From Macrothele yani (lineage: Eukaryota; Arthropoda; Arachnida; Araneae; Macrothelidae): a stretch of DNA of 64,000 nucleotides. The notes under the pieces are model-generated. The model was not told the DNA's origin, searched no databases, and was given only the letters and a program-made list of their open reading frames with translations. The stretch lies in contig CM077024.1 of the NCBI GenBank assembly GCA_039090855.1, positions 64,193,594-64,257,593 of the forward strand, in the 5' to 3' direction. This document shows positions 56,401 through 64,000 of this stretch, in pieces. Position numbers and translations under genes: made by a program. How positions within the stretch are numbered: the first letter of the stretch is position 1; each line of letters begins with the position of its first letter.

Positions 56401-59400
56401 TTTATATCTACGTCATCCTCAGATTCTGCATAACTTTCTCTTCGTTTTCCTTCAGAATCATCTCTGCAGTCTATGTTTTCACCCTCTAACACAATGGAAA
56501 CGGCAGACTCTTTCCTTATTACCTCATCAGGTTGATCAGCATCTTCCATTTCATTCAGATTAACTTCACTTACTTTTTCCTCCAAATTATCACACGTATC
56601 TTTATTTTCAGGAACAACTTCATCCGTCATATGCTGGACAGTGTCATGATCATCTGTAACGAACGAATCAGCAGTTTGGCCTCTGAAATCGGGCAAGTTT
56701 GTTTCAGTTTCAATTATTTCTGAACCATAATCTTCTTTAAAAGCCGACGAATGCTCATCAATAATTTGTTCTTGCACGGAAGACTGTGAATGCCGCTCCG
56801 TCTCTATGTTATACTCATAAGTTTGTTGGTCTAAATCTTCGTTTTTATGTTCTATTTCATGATGCGCAGTTTCTGTAGAGTCAAGAACTATTTCGGATTC
56901 TTTCGGTTGTTCGACGTCATCACAGAGTTTGTTTTTATCAAAACCTTCGTCTGTAGTTGAATCCTCGATTTCACATTCAAACTGGCTATTTTGACTACTT
57001 TCAGAACTTTCAATAAATTTATCGTCCTCAACGCAGTCTTCGTGTCCGATATGCTCCACATCTTCCAGTTTATAGTCTTGGAACATGTCTTGGGTTTGAA
57101 TTTCTTCTATCTCTTCGCGTGCTTTCTTATTCAAACCAAAATCATCTTCACCAATAAGGGAGGTCGTCATCTGATTCGTTTCGATCTCGTGCTTATTCGT
57201 ATCCGTTTCCTCGGATTGCACACTTTCTTTCACATCAAGGGCTTCTGAAGGCTCATCGTGAGGAATATCAGCGTATTTTTCATCTTCAAGTTCTTTACTC
57301 ACTTCACTACTTTCTTCTTCTGTGTGGTCTACGCGTAAATCATCAACCTCTTCAGTGAAAGGTTTCTCACTTCCTTCATCAACGTTTCCTTGAGAATGCT
57401 CATTTAAAGAGCCAAGAGATATTTCATCAACAGCTGTTTCCTTTTGATCTGCAGTTGTACTTTCCAAATCAAATTTCTCGTTTATTTCTGGAGCTGCTCT
57501 TTCTTCGTCATAAGCTTCAACTACCTGTTTTTCAGCAGCAGTAGCAGCCAGACTATCATCTTCACTTGCGTGTACTACTTCGTCATCGTTATTTTCTAGC
57601 TGATTGTTTGCGTTAAAGTCACTTTCATCCTGGCTAAAATCTCTCTCATCATGCAGAGGAATACCAGCGCAAATACTTCCCTCCATTGTAGCTCCAGCTA
57701 AAAACGAATCGATGTCCTCTTGATTACTGGTTTCATCCACTTTTTCTGTAGCAGAAAGATGTGCTTCTCCAGTCTGGGATTCTGGAGGAAGTGCGCTTTC
57801 CTAAATCTTTGACGATTTCTTTTTCAAGAACCGGTTCACTTACATCTGCAATTTCATTCTCGGGTGCGAGCTCGCTTGCTTCGTTAGGTTTATCCTCATA
57901 TGTAACTTCACTTTCTTTGAGATCTTCAGCTTCAGGATCATGCTCTGTCATTTGAATAAACTCCTTTTCTGTTATATGTTCATCAGGTTTATTCTCAAGT
58001 TCGTTGTCAGGCGCTAAATCTTGCTCAGCTACTAGTTCCTCCTGGGTTTGTACTACATGTTCCTCAAAAGCTGATGGAGTTGATTCATTTGTAACAGCAG
58101 ATGACCGTTCAATTGTCTCTTCCACAACATCACACTCCACGGCATCGTTTTCCTTAATGAAAGACGTTGTCATTAGATCAGCAGAGCCATGGTCTCCTAT
58201 GAATGATGCAGTCATGTCGGTTTCTGGAAGAAGTTCGGTGGTAATTTCATTTTCTTTATTATCAGTGTCCAGTGTAACATCAGTATCAATTTCGACGTTA
58301 TTCTCGCTTTCAATCATCTGAACAGGAGTGTCTTCCATGGAGTGATCTATTAAAGTGCGTTCTTGTTCAGTATCTGCTTCATTTTCCGTATTATTTACTT
58401 CTAATTTGCTTATCTCTTGTTCAGTACGTAATAAGTCATTGTCAACTTCTTTTATCTCATTTACCTCTTTTTCTTCACCAGGTGATACAGACTCTGGAAG
58501 AGGAGGTGTGGGGGATACAGTTTCCATAGGAGCAGAAGACAAAGTATCAGACGGCGTGAGGGAAGCAGTTTCCGATGGAGCTGGAGAAACTGCTTCAGGA
58601 GGAGTAGGAGCTACTGAAATTTGCGCAGGTTTTTGATCTTCTTGGATGTCGTTCTGTTTTGTTACATCTTCCACAGGTTCAGCCTTTTCTGCTTCTGCTT
58701 CTACTTGCACGTCTGCTACTGCTTCTTCAACTTCGTCTTTTTTAGATTCCGCAGCATGATTTGCCTCAATGGCTGCGACAGTGACTGCTGCAGCAGCAGC
58801 TGTTGCAGTAACAGCAACAGCCGCGGCTGCGGTGGCTTTGGCAACTTTGCCCGCTGTTTTTGTAACTGGAGAAGCCTTGCCTTTTTCCGATTTCGCTCCA
58901 ACTTTACTTGAGGGAGTAGCTGCTTTAGGTTTAGATTTGGAAATGGTTTTGGTTTCAGCAACTTTCTTATTTGTTATTTCCTTTACGGTTTTACTGTCAC
59001 TAACTTTAGGAGTAGATTTTTTGATTTCAGGTTTCGATGCAGATGCTGGTTTAGCAACATCTTTCTTTGGTATTGGGGTGGATTTCTTAATTGTTGTTGT
59101 TTTTTTAGGTTCAGCTGCCTTTGGTGTGGGTGGGGAAGATTCTACTTTTTTCGGTGCAGTTTTTGTTACTGATTTCTTTTCAGTTACAGCCTTAGTTTCC
59201 TTGTTCTCTTTTTTAACTTCTTTTCTTGACTTCTCTGTTATCTTTTTTTACTTCCTTGTTATCTTTTTTTACTTCCTTGTTATCTTTTTTTACTTCCTTG
59301 TTATCCTTCTTAATTTCTTTCTTTAGACCACCTATATCTCCATTTCTCGATGCTACACTAGATACAGACAATGAGGGAGAAGCAGTATTTTTTCTGTTGG

Positions 59401-60693
59401 GTATAGACGCTTTAGCAGGAGGTTTTTCTAATTTACTTTTTGGTTTAGACACAATAATATTATTTAGCGAAGCTTTAGTCACAGTTGGTTGTTTTAGGAC
59501 GTCTAGGTTTTTCAACAGTTCTAAGCTTTCGAAAATCTTGCTCTGGGGTGCACTTCCTGGTAACAAAATCCTCGTGATAGACTCTTTAGGATCTGCTGGC
59601 CTCCAAACGACTAAAGCGCATATGGATGTTGCGTGAGATAGAGGAATTGAAACATCGTGATTCTTATGTTTAAGTCCGAATTTAACATTTGAAAATTTTT
59701 CTTTATAAGAGCTCCATTCTTGAATGAAATCTTTCACCTCTTTGCTGCCTTTTGGGGGACTCAGCACGTACATCTCCAGAGTTCCTTGCCCAACCTTGTG
59801 GTATAAAACACATGGCTCGGCTGTACCAGCCCTCCAGCACTGGTGAGGTTTCAGATTCAGTTCGTTCAATGTGTGAACAAATTTATGACCTTCACCTACA
59901 ATACTCACTAACAAATCATTCTTGTCTTTATGAAACTCTTCCGAAGAGACCGGGGAAGGTGCACCGTCTTCAGCTATGTTGCAAAATACGTAACCCACTT
60001 CAGGAGAAGAATTGTTTATTGATTTGCGTTTCATAAGAGTCGATAGTCCACACAAATTGTTCTCATTAAGGCGAGTGACAAGAACAGCATCGACCCTGTC
60101 CAGGTGTCGAATAAATTCCCAGGAGCACGGTTTCCGGCTGAAGCCACCATCCACTAACATATTGAATCCATTGACACCAAACAGGGAGCAGTCACCATCA
60201 CCGGCAGGAAAAAGGTAGAGCGTGGGACTGTTGAACCTGACGTTACCCACCAGAGGCGATGGTTCCATGATCTCGTCCAAAGAGTGAGAATTCAGTACAT
60301 TACTAAGGCAGTCAATCAGGTGCTCAGCACCAGGAAGGCGGTCAATGCAATCTGAGGGATTCAAGGCTATCTTGGCCACTTTGCTGAAGGCTTCTTTTGC
60401 AAGATTTGTGCTATTCCATTCTCCTTCTTCGATACAGTGCACATGAATTGTGGAACCCTTGTGATTTTGGACTTCGGCATCTTGGAAGGCGTTCAGGAAA
60501 TTACTGAAAGAAAAGGTTCCGTTCTGCAAAATCCAGGATCCAGATCCAGCAAAGGTATAGCCTGAGTGTATAAGGTGCTTGTGCCCAATGGAAGAAGACA
60601 GAAGGTTTTTCATGCACTGTTTCAATGTGCTTACAGGAGGGTTCACAAGAACTTCCACGCCAAGGCCTTCAGTTGAATATTGAATTAAGACAT
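53447..60693 (-). CDS. futsch: MAP1/Futsch-family microtubule-associated protein, giant exon with four frameshifts
   Basis: About 2,410 codons in one exon. The N-terminal conserved block (60,693 to ~59,500) includes IQYSTEGLGVEVLVNPPV and LFPAGDGDCSLFGVNGFN followed by MLVDGGFSRKPC and VDAVLVTRLN, the metallo-lactamase-like region of MAP1 proteins. Next come seven-residue KKDNKEV repeats (59,229-59,320), an Ala/Lys-rich and Pro-Ser/Thr stretch, a long acidic middle, then the C-terminal light-chain domain (YVDLAYVPHHGDPDYCDIEF ... RCSAYRLEF, stop at 53,447). The family binds microtubules in neurons and shapes axons and synapses. Frame changes occur near 59,221-59,224 (extra base), ~57,795-57,806 (extra), 55,808-55,812 (missing) and ~54,107-54,113 (missing). 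The sequence is conserved on both sides of each. The 5' edge is a splice acceptor, and upstream exons are not identified here. Confidence 0.93.
59229..59320 (-). repeat. 21-bp coding repeat: KKDNKEV heptads
   Basis: Four near-identical 21-bp units encode KKDNKEV (last unit KKDNREV), preceded by a variant KKEI. Lys-Lys-Glu type repeats form the basic microtubule-binding segment in vertebrate MAP1B, so this is the likely equivalent. The frameshift at 59,221-59,224 follows directly after the array. Confidence 0.85.
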
Positions 60694-60720
60694 CTGGAAA
60701 AAAGGAGAAAAGAAAAAGAA
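60694..60720 (-). promoter_or_regulatory. Splice acceptor of the giant MAP1 exon
   Basis: On the minus strand a pyrimidine tract runs into CCTTTTTTCCAG at 60,694-60,705 and the exon begins ATGTCTTAATTCAATATTC. MAP1 similarity begins immediately after the AG. The residues that an uninterrupted reading frame would place before it (LLILFLFSFF) are just the translated pyrimidine tract. Confidence 0.8.
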
Positions 60721-61469
60721 TGAGCAATTTCGCTAATACTGCAGAAATTCGGATCAAGGAGACAAATCAAAAGATACAATAAACACATGAGCTTAAAACG
60801 AAAATTATGCATTTCTCTGATTGTCATACACCAGGCAACTGGAATCATGAAATGTATAAATGTTTATCTAGTGGTATTAAGAACCAGAATGGAAGATTTT
60901 ACATAACCATATTATCAATTTAGAATTAACAGTTTTACGTACGTTTGCAGAATGTACTTACATATCATGCTTGCTCGCAGACGCCCTTTACAAAGAATCT
61001 GAGCTCTAACAATGAATTTCACTTCCTAAACCAAATGCTTTTTCGAAACAAACTAGCATCCATTATTCTTGCAATTTTTCGGTGGGAAAATTGCATCCCA
61101 CTTATTATGGAAATCCTCTGTGACGAACCACACTATATGGGATAAAAACTGGATCTTGGATAGACCAAGGGATTGACACGGCTTGCACTTAAAAGAGTTT
61201 GCCCAAAAGCACTAATACCCTTTACGAGACTCCTAAACGTGAGATTGAAGAAAGTGGATGAAGTGACAATTTCGTCTAACTTGGAAGATCTTCTTTTGCA
61301 CACAATAACTATTTTCAAAAATGAAATAAAATGTTTTAAGGAATGGGGATGTTTTGGTTTATCTGCTTGTCAGAAACGTAATATCGAGCTTATGCGCTGT
61401 AATTTCTCATAGAAAAATTGCAAGTTTCGCTCATAATAGAAAATAATAATAAAAAAATTCGAAGATATT
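60721..61469. other. Intron sequence, no gene seen
   Basis: AT-rich sequence upstream of the MAP1 exon. The open frames show no recognised motif and no further MAP1 exon is evident. Confidence 0.5.
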
Positions 61470-62560
61470 GTAATGTCAGCATGAAATGACGGAAAAGTTG
61501 ACGAGCTGCAAGTCTGTGTTGAAAGGCCAACTTCTGAGCAGCGTGACATACTTGGAGAGGATTCGGAAGGATGAAAGTTGGCCAGACGCAAGAGGTAAAG
61601 ACAAAAGCTGTTGGAGTTTCTCCAAACATCATAGGATTGTGGAGGCGTTTCAAGGAGACTGGAACGGTACGAAGAAACCTAGGGAAGGTCTCCTAACATA
61701 AAAAAAAACAAAAGACGAAAGGTATTTGAGTTTGTTGGTTTGTAGTAAAATCACTTGACAAAATACGGCTAATTTTCAGTGTCTGTTTATTGTAGCCACA
61801 AGATGATGCGTATCCACACAGAACATACGGAAACGGCTCCATCATAGAGAACTGCATATCCAGCTACTCATGGTGTTTGCCTGCGTTTCTTTGCGCATCA
61901 CTAGAGAGCTCACACAGAGTGGACTGAATACTATTGTGATTGAGATCATGAGAACAGTGGCGCTCGGTCCTTTTCATGGCTGAGTCGCGATTCAGCTTAC
62001 AGTCCGGTAATCGTCGTGTCTTTCTTTGGCGTGAACTAGGAACACGAAATAATTAAGCCTTCATGCAAGAAATATGTCTTCGGTGTTCGTGGAATCCTCG
62101 GTAGGCGCTCGTGTGTCATCCGGAACGGACCTTTCGCGGTGCTCACACGTCAGATGAGATCCTACGACTCACAGCCGTGCCGCCATGCTGCAGCAGTTGG
62201 GGATTCTTTTCTATTCATGGATGGTAAAGCATACCCGTATCTAGCCCAGCTCGTGGGAGTACTTCAAAAAAAAAAATGGCATCGAGTGCATGGACAAGTT
62301 CTCGCGCTCTCCGAGCCTAAACACCCATTAAGCACGCGTGGGACACATGGGAAGATGTGTTACAGCTCTTCCGTCCCTTCCCATGACTCCTCAGGAGCTG
62401 AAGCATGTCCTCAGTGAGAAGTGGAAGAAGGGAGGGGGTCTGCTAAACACTGCTGGGTAATCTAATCCTTTCGATACCTCACCGTTGTGCCAGTGTTTTG
62501 CTAGTAGCCACACACCATACTAAAGGTCAGAACGCACCCCTTTATCCATTCATCCATTTA
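61470..62560 (+). pseudogene. Tc1-like transposase relic in the MAP1 upstream intron
   Basis: Pieces in order but in changing frames: TQEVKTKAVGVSPNIIGLW with RRFKETGTVRR (helix-turn-helix), AESRFSLQSGNRRVFLWREL (normally SDESRF; first Asp changed to Ala), TPIKHAWDTWEDV (normally NPIEHAWD; catalytic Glu now Lys) and QELKHVLSEKWKK. Terminal repeats were not found. It is long inactive. Confidence 0.75.
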
Positions 62561-63222
62561 TTCGCGTGCAACTTTCCTACCACGTGTTGTGTGTTGCCAT
62601 AATATTGCCGTCACTTTGCTCAAAAGGCTTGGGTGTTTTCTGTTTTATCACTTTTCATGTTTCGACTATTTAACATTCATGTTTTTTATTCTAATCCATC
62701 ATGTGCCCGTTCGCGCGCTGTCGCTACCGCAGTGCACCCTCTCCCCTTCTTGTTTTGAACAGCAAATTAGGTAAGCATGTTTTACCAATGGCACAAAAGT
62801 GAAACTATATGAAGAACGTACACTCAGTCTGCAGCATCTACTGTGTTTTGAGACTTGGACTATATCGTAATTGTGAACGTGACAATTCAAGATAACAGAA
62901 TGAGAAAGGAAGGGAATAGCCTATTCACTGAAAAAAAAAAAAAAAAACCAAGGACTGCTAATTCCTTAAATGATGTGCTTTTCTCCATTTTTCGGATATG
63001 TGCCATTGACAGGTTTTAGTGAATCAAGGTCAAATTGGTTCAAACGTAATGCAAAGTGATCTCAAGAAATACATGAACATCAAGCCATCATAAACAGGCA
63101 TTGAAAATTAGCCGCATTTTGTCACGGGTTTTTACTACAAGCGAGCAAACTCAAATACAAGGGATCTCAAGAAACACATGAACATCAAGCCATCAATGGT
63201 TTGACTGAGATTACTATATACT
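62561..63222. other. No gene seen
   Basis: AT-rich intron or upstream sequence. It has a poly-A tract at 62,931-62,947 and a short direct repeat of AAGAAACACATGAACATCAA-like sequence near 63,064 and 63,170. Confidence 0.5.
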
Positions 63223-63287
63223 CTTCTGGCCACCCAAAATGCAACACCAAGAAGGAAGCATCCGATTGGTCTGAAATTCGCAGCATG

Positions 63288-63320
63288 CGTTTGCATGCCC
63301 CGCTAGAGGGCATGCAAACG
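63288..63320. repeat. 12-bp-arm palindrome in the Tc1 terminal region
   Basis: CGTTTGCATGCC at 63,288-63,299 and GGCATGCAAACG at 63,309-63,320 are exact reverse complements with a 9-base loop. The related copy near 29,428-29,452 has only the right arm (ACATGCAAACG). Confidence 0.9.
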
Positions 63321-63478
63321 TATAGCATTGCAGGGCATATACAAATCATGTGCGCCCGGCAAGCGACCGAGAAGCACTATGATTAGCATTGCAGGGCATA
63401 TGCAAATCATGTGCACCCGGCACGCCACCAAGAAGCACTATAAGAAGGGTGCACAGAAGGCGGTGTGTAAGTAATGAA

Positions 63479-63712
63479 AGTGTGTTGTGCTGCCGGACCT
63501 GTGCGTGAGAAGCTTCCTGTTGCCTCGTCGCAGAATACGGCAGTCATTTCAGCACGTTTCGGAGTTCGACAGAGGACGAATAGTGGCTTATTGCGAGTGT
63601 GTTGTGCTGCCGGACCTGTGCGTGAGAAGCTTCCTGTTGCCTCGTCGCAGAATACGGCAATCATTTCAGCACGTTTCGGAGTTCGACAGAGGACGAATAG
63701 TGGCTTATTGCG
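63479..63712 (+). repeat. 117-bp tandem duplication in Tc1 transposase start
   Basis: 63,479-63,595 and 63,596-63,712 are identical apart from one base seen (CAGTCATT versus CAATCATT). 117 bp is 39 codons, so the frame is kept and FDRGRIVAYC and flanks occur twice. The copy at 29.5 kb has one unit only. Confidence 0.93.
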
Positions 63713-64000
63713 ACATCGGTTTATCGTACCGAGACATGGCGCCTGTGTGGGACGACATCCAGCAACAATGAGGCGAGTATGGATTCGGTGGGTGCAGGAG
63801 GGACGGACGAACCGACGTGAGCGATTGCCGCAGCCGCGGCACACCACCGAACGAGAGGACCGGCATGTTGTGCGGCGGGCATTGACGACTCTCACCGCCA
63901 CATCACGAACTTTAGCACAGGAATTAGGGTGTGTTGCGCAACAAACTGTGTCAGCACGTACCGTTCGACGTCGTCTGCAGGTGTGGGGACTTGTCGCACG

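Larger units (their letters stand above)
63223..64000 (+). mobile_element. Second copy of the 29.4-kb Tc1 family, cut by window edge
   Basis: From TTCTGGCCACCCAAAATGCA onward it matches 29,365-29,970, including the transposase start (RRRIRQSFQHVSEFDRGRIV) and helix-turn-helix region. It carries two internal tandem duplications absent from the other copy: a ~61-bp one at about 63,323-63,444 and a 117-bp one at 63,479-63,712. The element runs off the right edge of the window. Confidence 0.9.

Noticed and set aside
58716..58961. Minus-strand frame rich in Lys/Leu/Pro at the MAP1 N-terminal side
   Set aside because: It is an out-of-frame shadow of the true MAP1 reading, which here encodes an Ala/Lys-rich stretch in another frame.

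Overview
This window is AT-rich animal nuclear DNA, almost certainly from an insect. It holds one recognisable host gene, a MAP1/Futsch-family microtubule-associated protein on the minus strand, inside a dense, layered landscape of transposable elements. The number of families (tRNA-derived SINEs, Tx1/L1-like and RTE LINEs, Ty3/Gypsy remnants, mariner, Tc1, hAT and piggyBac relatives) and the depth of nesting suggest a large, repeat-rich genome such as that of a polyneopteran (grasshopper, stick insect, cockroach). That order-level guess is inference. No bacterial, organellar or CRISPR features are seen.

Layout. 1-14.7 kb: decayed Gypsy pieces (gag zinc knuckle near 2.1 kb, reverse transcriptase/RNase H near 14.0-14.7 kb) with younger insertions between them: a tRNA-derived SINE split by a 6.2-kb Tx1/L1-like LINE (14-bp target duplication), and a mariner element split by a 3.2-kb RTE LINE whose long ORF has one stop codon (11-bp target duplication). 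14.7-18.2 kb: a hAT-like element (8-bp duplication) holding a second, truncated RTE copy. 18.8-31 kb: SINEs, three mariner/Tc1-type relics, a Tc1 split by a piggyBac deletion derivative, a Tc1 relic carrying a SINE near its 5' end, and a DD34E Tc1 element with good terminal repeats. 31.9-33.7 kb: a tandem array of about 12 monomers of ~150 bp in a ~450-bp three-monomer higher-order repeat. Eleven monomers carry a core resembling the CTCF binding consensus. 34-44.7 kb: a mariner fragment beside a perfect hairpin, a hAT relic with a BED/CGGBP1-like zinc finger, an inverted-repeat pseudogene of an uncharacterised arthropod family with two minisatellites, and a probable hAT-like element holding a 31-bp minisatellite.

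44.7-53.4 kb is AT-rich sequence with no gene I can support; its right part is downstream of the MAP1 stop codon and may include 3' UTR. 53,447-60,693 is one giant MAP1/Futsch exon carrying the conserved N-terminal region, lysine-rich repeats, a long acidic middle and the C-terminal light-chain domain. It is interrupted by four single-base frameshifts (two extra and two missing bases, net zero), which look more like assembly errors or very recent lesions than gene decay. 60,694 to the end is intron or upstream sequence with a Tc1 relic and a second copy of the 29.4-kb Tc1 family. Exons upstream of the giant MAP1 exon lie outside the window or were not recognised.
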